From: Paenibacillus sp. FSL K6-3182
GTDB lineage: Bacteria; Bacillota; Bacilli; Paenibacillales; Paenibacillaceae
Assembly (NCBI RefSeq): GCF_037976325.1
Contig: NZ_CP150265.1
Location: 3,343,501-3,407,500, forward strand
Length of the DNA stretch: 64,000 bases
Direction of reading: 5' to 3'
Positions 44,908 through 53,528 of the stretch are shown piece by piece. A program made the translations under genes and the position numbers. The stretch's first letter is position 1. Every line of letters starts with the position of its first letter. Below the pieces are notes generated by a model, which saw only the letters and a list, made by a program, of their open reading frames with translations, made no database searches and was not told where the DNA came from.

Positions 44908-45663
44908 ATGAATGGTCACACAAACATGCAGTTTACTTCAGAGCAGCCTGAACAACCTATTCCAGACGATAAAAAAAAGGCGAATGCTGTTGTCGAAACG
45001 ATTCAGCAGCTTGGTCAGACAGCGGCTCCTGCATTAACGGAATCCAATATCTTTTGTATGACCATCATTGGGCAAGTGGAGGGACATCTCGTTTTGCCTC
45101 CGCAAAATAAAACGACTAAATATGAGCATCTTATTCCACAACTCGTAGCAGCTGAACAAAATCATAAAATTGAAGGTGTGTTTATCGTTCTGAATACAGT
45201 AGGCGGCGATGTCGAGGCAGGACTCGCAATAGCTGAAATGATTTCATCACTCAGCAAGCCAACAGTAACGCTCGTGCTTGGCGGAGGACATTCCATAGGT
45301 GTTCCGATTGCCGTAGCTGGCGATATGTCGTTTATTGCAGAGACAGCAACGATGACGATACATCCCATTCGTCTAAACGGTTTAGTAATCGGTGTACCAC
45401 AAACCTTTGAATATTTGGATAAAATGCAGGAGCGCGTCGTACGTTTTGTAACCTCGCACTCGAACGTGACGGAACATACATTTAAAGAGCTTATGTTCAA
45501 GACGGGGGAGCTTACACGGGATATAGGAACTACGGTTATTGGGTCTGATGCAGTCAAGCATGGTCTGATTGATGCCGTTGGCGGCTTGGGTGAGGCGTTA
45601 AAGGAATTAAACCGAAGAATTGAGGCCTCCAAGCTCGGCAGAATTGAGGTGAATATCCAATGA
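44908..45663 (+). CDS. tepA: ClpP-like serine protease TepA
   Basis: ClpP-fold peptidase of 251 residues without an ATPase partner gene nearby. The serine is in [10 protein letters not shown] and the histidine in [29 protein letters not shown] matches the family. In B. subtilis the homologue (YmfB/TepA) has been associated with the forespore and with removal of small acid-soluble proteins at outgrowth. ATG 44908 after AAGAGGGGGA. Overlaps ylzJ by 4 bases. The first 35 residues are polar and likely flexible. Confidence 0.9.
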   Translation: MNGHTNMQFTSEQPEQPIPDDKKKANAVVETIQQLGQTAAPALTESNIFCMTIIGQVEGHLVLPPQNKTTKYEHLIPQLVAAEQNHKIEGVFIVLNTVGGDVEAGLAIAEMISSLSKPTVTLVLGGGHSIGVPIAVAGDMSFIAETATMTIHPIRLNGLVIGVPQTFEYLDKMQERVVRFVTSHSNVTEHTFKELMFKTGELTRDIGTTVIGSDAVKHGLIDAVGGLGEALKELNRRIEASKLGRIEVNIQ

Positions 45664-45872
45664 CACTTTATACGAATATGCCTCTTGAGGTTGTTCTGGA
45701 GGGCTTCAATGACGAAATGGAGCAATCGCAAGAGGTATGGTCAAATGGTGTAAAGATGCAGGTGACTCCCATCGCACCGGGAATGGGGAAAATTATTCGT
45801 TTAATAGATTGCAGCCTCGACGACTATCTCAATCCAAATTTAATGCCGGGCACGATTGTGAATTATAAATAA
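45660..45872 (+). CDS. ylzJ: YlzJ-like small protein
   Basis: A 70-residue protein matching the YlzJ family: [15 protein letters not shown] at the start, a central [29 protein letters not shown], then PGTIVNYK. No membrane segment. It overlaps tepA (ATGA) and is therefore likely made with it in the forespore. Function unknown; the pair tepA-ylzJ upstream of spoIIIE is conserved in Bacillales. Confidence 0.88.
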   Translation: MTLYTNMPLEVVLEGFNDEMEQSQEVWSNGVKMQVTPIAPGMGKIIRLIDCSLDDYLNPNLMPGTIVNYK

Positions 45873-45880
45873 TGAACAAA

Positions 45881-45932
45881 CAAATGTTCGTGCAAATGTC
45901 TCATAGGAACATTTGCCCACCTATGGTATAAT
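45881..45932 (+). promoter_or_regulatory. Extended -10 promoter with inverted repeat upstream of spoIIIE
   Basis: TGGTATAAT (45924-45932) is an extended -10 element; the -35 region (TAGGAA at 45904-45909) is poor. Immediately upstream, CAAATGTTC (45881-45889) and GAACATTTG (45907-45915) are perfect 9-base inverted repeats, the right arm overlapping the -35 area. This could be an operator for a regulator that substitutes for or blocks -35 contacts. Confidence 0.5.
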
Positions 45933-45953
45933 CTTTTACCAGAGGTGACGGAT

Positions 45954-48629
45954 TTGGCAAAGAAAAAGAGACGAAAAAAATCAATTGGCACAAACTTAAA
46001 ATATGAAGTATATGGAATTTTGCTTATTACAATATCAATTATTGCCCTCTCTGGAGAGGCGGCTGTCGGGCGCTCGTTATCCAAGCTATTTGGGCTTGTG
46101 CTCGGCAAGTTTTATTTTGTATTAGCACTAATTGGGATTGTCATTGGACTTGCAGTCATGATCAAACGCACTTGGCCTAAAGGATGGACGAACAAGCGAA
46201 CAGGCTTGTTTATTATGGTACTTGCGTTTACACTTATGAGCTCCATATCTGAAATTGATCAAAAGCTGAGCCCTACGGCTGATTTGACAGGGTCTTTGAT
46301 TTTTAAGCAGCTTAGCAGTGATTTGCAATTATCTTTAATAAGTGTACCAGCCGAAAATGATTTACCGATCAGAGACAAAGAAATAAGTGGTGGTTTTGTA
46401 GGCGCTATTCAATATTCATTATTTTTCTCTTTGTTCGGGTATTATGGCGCGAAGCTTATTATGTTTGTTATGTTCGCGATCTCTATCATGCTTATGACAG
46501 GTAAGTCGTATGTGGAGTTAGGGCGATTGGTTACGACCCGTGGCAATCGTATGTTCAAGCTGCTTGCAGCTAAATGGGAGAAGCGAGCTTCCCTGCGTGC
46601 TGCCGCAGCAGCACAAGCGAGTGCCAATGTTGGACAGGCTGATTTCGATGATGATGATGAAACAATTGATGACGATCATGAAAGTTATGTTGCTGCTCCT
46701 CCTAAGAAGAAGAAAAGAAGATCCTTGTTTTTCTCTTGGAGACAGGATCAAGATGAGGAAGAGTCTGATATATCCAGTCATCCACAGGATGAATGGGTGT
46801 TCGAGCCAAATGGAACGGATACGCTTGCAAGCGCGAAGCCTGCCTGGCAAAATGATATCGAACCGCCTTGGGAGAAATCCGGCGCTGATTTACATACAGA
46901 ATTGAATCCAGATATTCATGAGCATGACAGCACGCCGCCATGGGAAAATGCTGGTGATGGTCTTATAATCGACCATGAGCCGCTTGTGCCTAATCATGAT
47001 GAAGCATGGGACCAAACGAATCCTATTCAGGAATTAGCTAATTCAGATCTGCTTAACGATACTCTGGAAGAGGCTGAGGATGATACAGATTTATTGGAGC
47101 CTGAAATAATCGCGGCTGGTGCTAATTCTTCAGAAGCGCTTGTGTATGAGGAAGATACGGAGCAACCGATTCCGAAACGTCCTATTGCCGAAGCAAACGC
47201 ACCTAAGCCTTACCTGCTGCCGCCTTTTACGCTGCTTACTAAACCGAATTTAATGAGTAAAAATGCAGATGCATCCGACATGTACGACTCTCGCCGAAAG
47301 CTGGAAGCAACGCTGGAAAGCTTTGGCGTACGTGCTAAGGTACTGGATGTTGTTCGCGGTCCAGCAGTAACTCGTTATGAAGTTCAGCCGGCAACGGGCG
47401 TTAAAGTAAGCCGAATTGTTGGTTTAACGGATGATATTGCTCTTGCGTTAGCGGCTAAGGATATCCGTATGGAGGCACCGATTCCGGGGAAATCAGCTAT
47501 AGGGATAGAAGTACCAAATATGGAGGTTTCCGTCGTAACAATGCGAGAGGTAATGGAAACCACTGCGTTTCAAAATGCTGCGTCCAAATTGTCTATCGCG
47601 TTCGGCCGAGATATATCGGGACAGACGATTGTAGGCAACTTAGCCAAAATGCCCCATTTGCTTGTAGCAGGTGCTACAGGTTCCGGTAAATCCGTTTGTA
47701 TTAACGGCATTATTACGAGTATTTTGTATAAGGCTGCGCCAGACGAGGTTAAATTTCTTATGATTGACCCAAAAATGGTTGAGCTGAACGTATACAATGG
47801 GATTCCGCATTTGCTCGCTCCTGTTGTTACGAATCCAAAGCGTGCTTCTCTGGCTCTAAAGAAAATTGTTGTTGAGATGGAAAGCCGCTATGAGCTTTTC
47901 TCCAAATCCGCAACTCGCAATATCGAAGGCTACAACAATTTAATGGCCGATAACCCTGCAGCTGTTCTACCTTATATCGTTGTTATTGTGGACGAGCTTG
48001 CTGACTTGATGATGGTTGCTGCAAACGATGTAGAGGACTCCATTGCAAGGCTTGCTCAAATGGCGCGTGCAGCTGGTATTCATCTTATCATTGCAACGCA
48101 GCGGCCATCAGTCGATGTCATTACGGGCGTTATTAAAGCGAACATTCCATCCCGTATTGCTTTTGGTGTATCTTCTCAGGTAGACTCTCGGACCATTCTT
48201 GATATGGTAGGAGCGGAAAAGCTGCTTGGTCGCGGTGATATGCTTTTCTTGCCGGTTGGGATGTCAAAGCCGATCAGGGTGCAAGGGGCCTTTTTATCCG
48301 ATCAAGAAGTAGAATCATTAGTAAACTACGCACGCGGTCAAGCCGAAGCGCAGTATAAAGAGGATCTTGTACCGGAAGTTGAGGAGGAATCAACGGATGG
48401 GAACGAAATGCTGGATGAGCTTTATGATCAGGCCGTACAAGTGATATTGGAAGCGAAGCAGGCATCGGTTTCCTTGCTGCAGCGGCGGATGAGAATTGGC
48501 TATACTAGAGCGGCAAGATTGATTGACCAAATGGAGGCTCGCTCTATTGTTGGTCCTTATGAAGGCAGTAAGCCGCGGGAAGTGCTAATTACACTCGATC
48601 AATTTCAAGCTGGAAGAGCTAGCTCATAA
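45954..48629 (+). CDS. spoIIIE: DNA translocase SpoIIIE/FtsK
   Basis: Septal DNA pump, 891 residues, moving the chromosome into the forespore and clearing trapped DNA at division. Four hydrophobic segments in the first ~185 residues, a long acidic Pro/Asp/Glu-rich linker (about 215-440, longer than in B. subtilis), alpha/beta RecA-like motor with Walker A GATGSGKS near residue 573 and [11 protein letters not shown], and the DNA-reading gamma winged helix at the end ([21 protein letters not shown]). I choose TTG 45954 (MAKKKRRKK) because AGAGGTGA is 5 bases upstream; GTG 45945 lies inside that site. Confidence 0.95.
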   Translation: MAKKKRRKKSIGTNLKYEVYGILLITISIIALSGEAAVGRSLSKLFGLVLGKFYFVLALIGIVIGLAVMIKRTWPKGWTNKRTGLFIMVLAFTLMSSISEIDQKLSPTADLTGSLIFKQLSSDLQLSLISVPAENDLPIRDKEISGGFVGAIQYSLFFSLFGYYGAKLIMFVMFAISIMLMTGKSYVELGRLVTTRGNRMFKLLAAKWEKRASLRAAAAAQASANVGQADFDDDDETIDDDHESYVAAPPKKKKRRSLFFSWRQDQDEEESDISSHPQDEWVFEPNGTDTLASAKPAWQNDIEPPWEKSGADLHTELNPDIHEHDSTPPWENAGDGLIIDHEPLVPNHDEAWDQTNPIQELANSDLLNDTLEEAEDDTDLLEPEIIAAGANSSEALVYEEDTEQPIPKRPIAEANAPKPYLLPPFTLLTKPNLMSKNADASDMYDSRRKLEATLESFGVRAKVLDVVRGPAVTRYEVQPATGVKVSRIVGLTDDIALALAAKDIRMEAPIPGKSAIGIEVPNMEVSVVTMREVMETTAFQNAASKLSIAFGRDISGQTIVGNLAKMPHLLVAGATGSGKSVCINGIITSILYKAAPDEVKFLMIDPKMVELNVYNGIPHLLAPVVTNPKRASLALKKIVVEMESRYELFSKSATRNIEGYNNLMADNPAAVLPYIVVIVDELADLMMVAANDVEDSIARLAQMARAAGIHLIIATQRPSVDVITGVIKANIPSRIAFGVSSQVDSRTILDMVGAEKLLGRGDMLFLPVGMSKPIRVQGAFLSDQEVESLVNYARGQAEAQYKEDLVPEVEEESTDGNEMLDELYDQAVQVILEAKQASVSLLQRRMRIGYTRAARLIDQMEARSIVGPYEGSKPREVLITLDQFQAGRASS

Positions 48630-48659
48630 TTTCCGAAGTTTGCAGAAAACGGAACGAAG

Positions 48660-48690
48660 TGCATAGAAGTGGGATCAACTTCTCATACTA
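48660..48690 (+). promoter_or_regulatory. Sigma-G promoter of sleB
   Basis: TGCATA (48660-48665) and CATACTA (48684-48690), spacer 18: an exact fit to the forespore pattern TGmATA / CATACTA. Start of transcription near 48697, about 50 bases before the ATG. Confidence 0.75.
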
Positions 48691-48747
48691 AAGTTAGGTA
48701 ACGCTACCTTAAGCGAACTAACTTGCAAGAGAAAGGCAGATCCCATC

Positions 48748-49533
48748 ATGAGAAATCGTTTGATTTTGGTGACCTCGATTATCGTGCTGTTGTTGTTCGG
48801 TTCCTTTTCGTTACTGAGTGGAAAGCATGACGGAGTAAAGGAAACGTTCAGCAACGCCACCTTAACGGTAGGCTCAACTGGACAAGACGTAAAAGAATTG
48901 CAAGGACGGCTAAAGCACCTCGGTTATTTTAAAGGTGATATAGACGGTAAGTTTGGATCGAGCACAAAAAATGCGGTCACTTGGTTTCAATGGAAGTTTG
49001 GGCTTAAATCGGACGGTATTGTCGGTGCCAAAACAAAGCTGAAGCTTTGGGAAGCAACAAAAAAATGGACGCCATCAGCAGCAGCCCCGCCTGCTTCCGG
49101 TTCTAATTCTGGCGGTAAAGAAGATGCTGGTTCTTCCGGCAATAAGGCACCCATTGGAGGTTCCAACCGATTAGGCTTGTCGGAAAATGACATACAGATT
49201 ATGGCTAATGCCGTATACGGTGAAGCAAGAGGCGAGCCGTATGAAGGTCAAATCGCAGTTGCTGCGGTTATTATTAACCGTATGAAGTCTCAAAGTTTCC
49301 CTAACACGATTTATGGTGTCATCTTCCAGCCTGGTGCCTTTACAGCGGTTGCTGACGGGCAAATTTGGCTTACGCCTAATGCGAAAGCGCGCGAGGCAGT
49401 AATGGATGCCATTAACGGCCAAGATCCTTCCGGCGGTTGTCTTTATTATTTCAATCCAGAAACAGCAACCTCAAAATGGATCTGGACAAGAACACAAATT
49501 AAAACAATCGGCAAGCATATATTCTGTATGTAA
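48748..49533 (+). CDS. sleB: Spore cortex-lytic enzyme SleB
   Basis: Exported lytic transglycosylase of 261 residues that degrades cortex peptidoglycan at germination. N-terminal signal (residues 4-24), a peptidoglycan-binding type 1 domain (about 38-100, VGSTGQDVKELQGRLKHLGY), a Ser/Gly/Pro linker, and a hydrolase_2 catalytic domain (about 150-261) with the glutamate in VYGEARGEPYEGQIAVAAVI and VIFQPGAFTAV. ATG 48748 after AGAAAGG. No ypeB follows as it does in B. subtilis, so it could instead be a sleB paralogue; the sigma-G promoter supports a spore role. Confidence 0.87.
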   Translation: MRNRLILVTSIIVLLLFGSFSLLSGKHDGVKETFSNATLTVGSTGQDVKELQGRLKHLGYFKGDIDGKFGSSTKNAVTWFQWKFGLKSDGIVGAKTKLKLWEATKKWTPSAAAPPASGSNSGGKEDAGSSGNKAPIGGSNRLGLSENDIQIMANAVYGEARGEPYEGQIAVAAVIINRMKSQSFPNTIYGVIFQPGAFTAVADGQIWLTPNAKAREAVMDAINGQDPSGGCLYYFNPETATSKWIWTRTQIKTIGKHIFCM

Positions 49534-49553
49534 CTATAAGCCATTCTCGAAAG

Positions 49554-49600
49554 GAAGCAGCCGTTACTGCCTAGTGCAGCAGTGGTTGCTTCTTCCATTT
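49554..49600 (+). terminator. Terminator after sleB
   Basis: A long hairpin of 17 pairs (several G-U) with one A-C mismatch from 49554 to 49593 around a CTAGT loop; the following tail is TCTTCCATTT, so the U-tract is weak. A possible -35 (TTGCTT, 49586-49591) with TAGAAT (49610-49615) for ymfF overlaps the 3' arm. Confidence 0.6.
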
Positions 49601-49680
49601 CCTATAGGTTAGAATGGTATAGTGATTTGTTTAATGGAATAGATTTACTCTATAACGCGCCGTTGAAAGGAGCAAACCGA

Positions 49681-50955
49681 GTGTCCACATTTGAAAGAGG
49701 GCAGCTGCAGCGCATTCGTCTGCATGTATTGCCTACAAAACGATTCAAAACGTTTGCCATTTCGTTATTTGCGGGACTTTCACTTGAAGAAGCAACAGTA
49801 ACACCGGTTGCTCTTATTCCGTTTGTACTGAGAAGAGGCACGGCGAAATTACCAGAAACGATTACTTTTCGTGAGAAGCTTGACGATTTATATGGCGCAG
49901 GCTTTGGGTTTGATGTATATAAAAGAGGCGACTCTCAGATTGTCCAATTTCGAATGGATGTCATAAATGATGAGTTTGTTTCATCCGATACTCCACTTCT
50001 TGCAGAATCGCTGCAATTTCTAGGTGATGTAATAACAGATCCGCTCATAGATCAGAATGGTTTCCATCAGAAGTATGTAGATGCCGAAAAAACGACCCTC
50101 AAAAAACGTTTAGAGGCGATCGTAAATGATAAAATTCGATACGCCGCTGAGCGCTGCTTGGAAGAAATGTGCGCGGATGAGCCTTATCGTTTGCATCCAC
50201 TAGGCAAGCTTGCTGAAATCGAATCCATTACCTCATCGTCACTATATGAATCCTATTTGCAGTGGCTGGATAATGCTGCGCTTGACTTGTATGTCGTTGG
50301 AGATACGACGCTTGAGGAAGTAACGAAGCTTGTGTCGAGCGCCTTCAAGTTGAAGGATGGTTCACCATCTGCTTATTCCACTCCTAATATCCACCACCCT
50401 GTTAAGGAAGTGAAACAGGTTACAGAACGGATGGAGGTCAGTCAAGGCAAGCTGAATTTAGGGCTTCGTACGGGAGTCGGGTATGTTGATGATGCTTATC
50501 CAGCTGCATTAATGTACAACGGCATCTTGGGCGGATACCCTCATTCTAAGCTTTTCTTGAATGTGCGCGAGAAAGAGAGCTTGGCTTATTATGCTGCATC
50601 CCGTCTTGATGGACATAAAGGGCTATGCACAATTCAATCCGGAATTGAGTTTGCAAATTACGAGCGAGCAGTTGTGATTATTAAAGAGCAGCTTGAAAGC
50701 ATGCGTCAAGGAAAGCTCTCGGAGCTTGAGATGAATCAAACCAAGGCGATGATATCCAATCACCTCCGTGAGCTTCAAGACTCAGCGTATGAGATGATCG
50801 CTTATGATTTTAATGGCGTGTTAACGGGTAAAGATCGAAGTGCAGAGCAGCTGCTTGAGCAGGTTCAAGCGGTAACAGCTGAGGATATCGTTAAGGTTGC
50901 AGAGCAAGTACAGCTCGATACGATTTACTTTTTGCGCGATCGAAAGGAGGCATAA
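49681..50955 (+). CDS. ymfF: M16-like protein YmfF (EF-P modification-associated)
   Basis: A 424-residue member of the M16 peptidase family that lacks the zinc motif HxxEH: the corresponding segment reads PFVLRRGTAKLPETITFREKLDDLYGA. It is likely an inactive partner of YmfH, as in other two-subunit M16 enzymes. YmfF, YmfH and YmfI homologues are tied to 5-aminopentanol modification of elongation factor P in B. subtilis. GTG 49681, 8 bases after GAAAGGAG, is chosen over an earlier ATG at 49582 that has no ribosome site. Confidence 0.88.
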   Translation: MSTFERGQLQRIRLHVLPTKRFKTFAISLFAGLSLEEATVTPVALIPFVLRRGTAKLPETITFREKLDDLYGAGFGFDVYKRGDSQIVQFRMDVINDEFVSSDTPLLAESLQFLGDVITDPLIDQNGFHQKYVDAEKTTLKKRLEAIVNDKIRYAAERCLEEMCADEPYRLHPLGKLAEIESITSSSLYESYLQWLDNAALDLYVVGDTTLEEVTKLVSSAFKLKDGSPSAYSTPNIHHPVKEVKQVTERMEVSQGKLNLGLRTGVGYVDDAYPAALMYNGILGGYPHSKLFLNVREKESLAYYAASRLDGHKGLCTIQSGIEFANYERAVVIIKEQLESMRQGKLSELEMNQTKAMISNHLRELQDSAYEMIAYDFNGVLTGKDRSAEQLLEQVQAVTAEDIVKVAEQVQLDTIYFLRDRKEA

Positions 50956-50958
50956 AAG

Positions 50959-52245
50959 GTGCAAACCCTAAATTATCCAAATGTTCAGGAAACCTTGTAT
51001 CGTGAAGTGCTTGATAATGGACTTGAAGTTATCGTGCTTCCGAAGGAAGGCTTTCATAAAACGTACGCGACATTTTCTACAAAATACGGTTCTGTTGACA
51101 ACCATTTTTCAGTTGGCAGCCAGCCGCCTGTAAAAGTGCCGGACGGTATTGCACATTTCTTGGAACATAAAATGTTTGAAGAGCCTACAGGCGATATTTT
51201 CGCAGTATTTGCCTCTCAAGGTGCATCGGCTAATGCCTTTACAAGCTTTGACCGAACCGTATACTTGTTTTCGGCTACGGAGCAAATTAACGCGAATTTA
51301 GAGACGCTTATCAATTTTGTTCAGAATCCTTATTTTACGGATACAAATGTGGAGAAGGAAAAAGGGATCATTGAGCAAGAAATCAATATGTACCGCGACA
51401 ATCCGGATTGGAGAGTCTATTTTGGATTGATTGATGCGCTTTATCATGAGCATCCTGTTCATATTGATATCGCCGGCACTGTCGAGTCCATCAGGCAAAT
51501 AGATAAGGAAACGCTATATCGCTGCTATGAAACGTTTTATCACCCATCAAATATGTTGTTGTTTGTTGTTGGCGGAGTGAAGGCGGAGGAAGTATTCCAG
51601 CTTGTCCGCGACAATCAAAATAGCAAGTCGTTTGAACCTCAAGGACCGATTGAACGTTATTTCGAGAAAGAGCCGGAAACAGTGAAAATTGCGCGTAAGG
51701 TAACGGAGCTTCCTGTATCATTGCCTAAATGCATGCTGGGCTTCAAAGAAAAGCAGACAGGTCTTGAAGGGGAAGCGCTTCTTCGTCAAGAAGTAACGAC
51801 TAAGCTGATGTTGGATGCTTTAATTGGGCCTAGCTCTAAGCTTTATCAGCAGCTGTATGAAAATGATCTGATCTCTGATTCATTTGGAAGCGAGTATAAT
51901 TCGAGTACGGGTTATGCTTTCTCCGTTATCGGCGGAGATACTCCAAATCCTGATGAGCTTATTAAGCAAATCCGAACGGCGGTTGAAGCCGTTTTGGTAA
52001 GCGGTATTGAGCCTACTGCGTTTGAAAGATCCAAACGTAAAAAAATCGGTGGATATTTGCGTATGCTTAACTCCCCAGAAGCAATTGCCGGTGAATTTAC
52101 AAGATATCGATTCCGTGACAGCGACATGTTCGACGTCCTCGATTTCTATGAGAAATGTACACTTGAACAAGTGAATGAACGGCTCCGCGAGCATTTTGAT
52201 TTCGATCAGCTTGCAGTATCCATTGTGGAACAGCCTTCAAAATGA
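50959..52245 (+). CDS. ymfH: M16 zinc peptidase YmfH (EF-P modification-associated)
   Basis: Active-type M16 peptidase of 428 residues with HFLEHKMFEEPTGD giving HxxEH near residues 69-73 and the distal glutamate in KGIIEQEINMYRDNPDW. The partner of the motif-less YmfF encoded 3 bases upstream. GTG 50959 after AAAGGAGG. The stop overlaps the ymfI start (ATGA). Substrate unknown. Confidence 0.92.
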   Translation: MQTLNYPNVQETLYREVLDNGLEVIVLPKEGFHKTYATFSTKYGSVDNHFSVGSQPPVKVPDGIAHFLEHKMFEEPTGDIFAVFASQGASANAFTSFDRTVYLFSATEQINANLETLINFVQNPYFTDTNVEKEKGIIEQEINMYRDNPDWRVYFGLIDALYHEHPVHIDIAGTVESIRQIDKETLYRCYETFYHPSNMLLFVVGGVKAEEVFQLVRDNQNSKSFEPQGPIERYFEKEPETVKIARKVTELPVSLPKCMLGFKEKQTGLEGEALLRQEVTTKLMLDALIGPSSKLYQQLYENDLISDSFGSEYNSSTGYAFSVIGGDTPNPDELIKQIRTAVEAVLVSGIEPTAFERSKRKKIGGYLRMLNSPEAIAGEFTRYRFRDSDMFDVLDFYEKCTLEQVNERLREHFDFDQLAVSIVEQPSK

Positions 52246-52988
52246 AGACGCTCCAACAGATGACGGTTCTTATTACGGGGGGAAGCCGCGGCATCGGAGC
52301 AGCTATTGCTAAACGATTTGCAGCGGAAGGCGTAAATATCGTTATCCATTACTTGCAATCTCATGAAACAGCAAATGAAACGGCACGAATGTGTATGGCT
52401 CTTGGTGCGAATGTGTTAACCATTTCTGCTGATCTGCGCTCTAAGGAGCAGCTGGAGCGGATGCGGGAGAAGCTGGAGAGCCATAATATGCTTCCCGATA
52501 TATTGGTTAATAATGGAGGAATTTCACATTATGGCATGTTAATGGATGTGACAGAGGAAGAATGGGATGATGTGATGGCGGTTAACCTAAAAGGAATGTT
52601 CCTTTGTTCGCAGCTATTTATGCCGAATATGATTGCACAGCGCTTTGGCCGCATCATAAATGTTTCTTCTATTTGGGGAATGTCAGGAGCTTCGTGTGAG
52701 GTTCTCTATTCCACGACGAAGGGTGGCATGAACGCCTTTACTAAGGCGCTGGCGAAAGAGCTGGCGCCGACAGGCGTTACTGTCAATGCGGTTGCTCCTG
52801 GTGCAGTTGAGACAGAAATGATGGATGGATTCAATGCAGAGGAAAAGGCAGCTATTCAGCAGGAAATTCCGGTTGGACGTTTTGGCTCAACAGATGAAAT
52901 TGCCTCACTTGTATATTTTCTTGCACTGCCGGAATCTTCCTATATTACGGGCCAAGTCATTAGTCCGAATGGCGGATGGCATACGTAG
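52242..52988 (+). CDS. ymfI: Short-chain reductase YmfI (EF-P 5-aminopentanone reductase)
   Basis: SDR enzyme of 248 residues. NAD(P) motif TGGSRGIGAAIAKRF; NNGGISHYG; catalytic Ser in INVSSIWG and YxxxK in LYSTTKGG; PGAVETEMM. In B. subtilis YmfI reduces the 5-aminopentanone on EF-P Lys32 to 5-aminopentanol, and loss impairs swarming, a link to the flagellar genes here. It could be mistaken for FabG, but context with ymfF and ymfH decides. ATG 52242 overlaps the ymfH stop. Confidence 0.9.
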   Translation: MKTLQQMTVLITGGSRGIGAAIAKRFAAEGVNIVIHYLQSHETANETARMCMALGANVLTISADLRSKEQLERMREKLESHNMLPDILVNNGGISHYGMLMDVTEEEWDDVMAVNLKGMFLCSQLFMPNMIAQRFGRIINVSSIWGMSGASCEVLYSTTKGGMNAFTKALAKELAPTGVTVNAVAPGAVETEMMDGFNAEEKAAIQQEIPVGRFGSTDEIASLVYFLALPESSYITGQVISPNGGWHT

Positions 52989-53020
52989 TCGGTGGCTGCT
53001 ACTTCTTGGGACAAGCTTGT

Positions 53021-53051
53021 TGCATAATTAGAACAGTGTTTACGCATCATA
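53021..53051 (+). promoter_or_regulatory. Weak sigma-G-like promoter upstream of ymfJ
   Basis: TGCATA (53021-53026) matches a forespore -35; 18 bases later CATCATA (53045-53051) differs from CATACTA at two positions. Low confidence; offered because the spacing is right and a gene for a small helical protein follows. Confidence 0.3.
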
Positions 53052-53096
53052 TGACTGTTGATGATTTTTTTCTATACCCTTAGGAGGCGAAGAAAC

Positions 53097-53348
53097 ATGT
53101 CAACCGTACTTTCTAATTTTGCAACATGGAAGCAATTTTTGGCAGAGCGTGTATCGCAAGCCAAAAAAATCGGCATGACGGAAGAAACGATTTCAAGCTT
53201 AGCTTATGAAATCGGTACTTTTCTCGACGAGAAGGTCGATCCGAAAAATGAGGAAGAACGCGTATTGAAGCAGCTATGGGACGCTGGCGATGAAGCAGAA
53301 CGCAAAACACTTGCATGCTTAATGGTCAAGCTCGTTCAGGAGTCTTAG
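53097..53348 (+). CDS. ymfJ: DUF3243 small helical protein (YmfJ)
   Basis: An 83-residue, charged, all-helical protein of the DUF3243 family: FATWKQFLAERVSQAKKIGMTEETI in the first half and FLDEKVDPKNEEERVLKQLWDAGDEAERKTLACLMVKLV in the second. Function unknown. ATG 53097 after TAGGAGGCG; the frame is open a further 13 codons upstream without a ribosome site. Monocistronic: a terminator follows. Confidence 0.9.
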   Translation: MSTVLSNFATWKQFLAERVSQAKKIGMTEETISSLAYEIGTFLDEKVDPKNEEERVLKQLWDAGDEAERKTLACLMVKLVQES

Positions 53349-53390
53349 CAGCAATCGTACGAAATCGTCATCTTCCTTAACAGAAGCAGA

Positions 53391-53437
53391 AGCAGAAGAG
53401 CCTCCTCTAGGAGGCTTTTCTGCAATGTTTCTTTTTG
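53391..53437 (+). terminator. Terminator after ymfJ
   Basis: GCAGAAGAGCCTCC, loop TCTA, GGAGGCTTTTCTGC (53392-53423) with one or two irregular pairs, then AATGTTTCTTTTT. Confidence 0.85.
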
Positions 53438-53439
53438 GG

Positions 53440-53513
53440 TTGCAGGATTGTGACGAAACTTGTAGAATTATGTTTCATGATGTATGTAATCTTCTTTTAC
53501 ATACTTCTACAAG
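53440..53513 (+). promoter_or_regulatory. ymfK promoter with nested inverted repeats
   Basis: TTGCAG (53440-53445) and TAGAAT (53463-53468), spacer 17. CTTGTAGAA (53459-53467) covers most of the -10 box and is repeated inverted as TTCTACAAG (53505-53513); between them GTATGTAA (53482-53489) and TTACATAC (53497-53504) form a second perfect dyad. The outer left arm is upstream of the expected start, so it acts at the DNA level, probably as operator half-sites. Confidence 0.5.
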
Positions 53514-53528
53514 AACAGGTTTAGGACG

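Noticed and set aside
44724..44951. 75-codon open frame between rnjB and tepA
   Set aside because: Runs through the terminator hairpin and into tepA in another frame, no ribosome site.
45874..45889. SOS-box-like GAAC...GTTC before spoIIIE
   Set aside because: The half-sites are 8 bases apart, not the 4 needed for a Gram-positive LexA box.
48670..48747. Large nested inverted repeat before sleB (GGGATC...GATCCC, TTCTC...GAGAA, AAGTTAG...CTAACTT) that could hide the ribosome site
   Set aside because: The 5' arms lie upstream of the start expected from the sigma-G promoter, so the full RNA hairpin would not form on that transcript.
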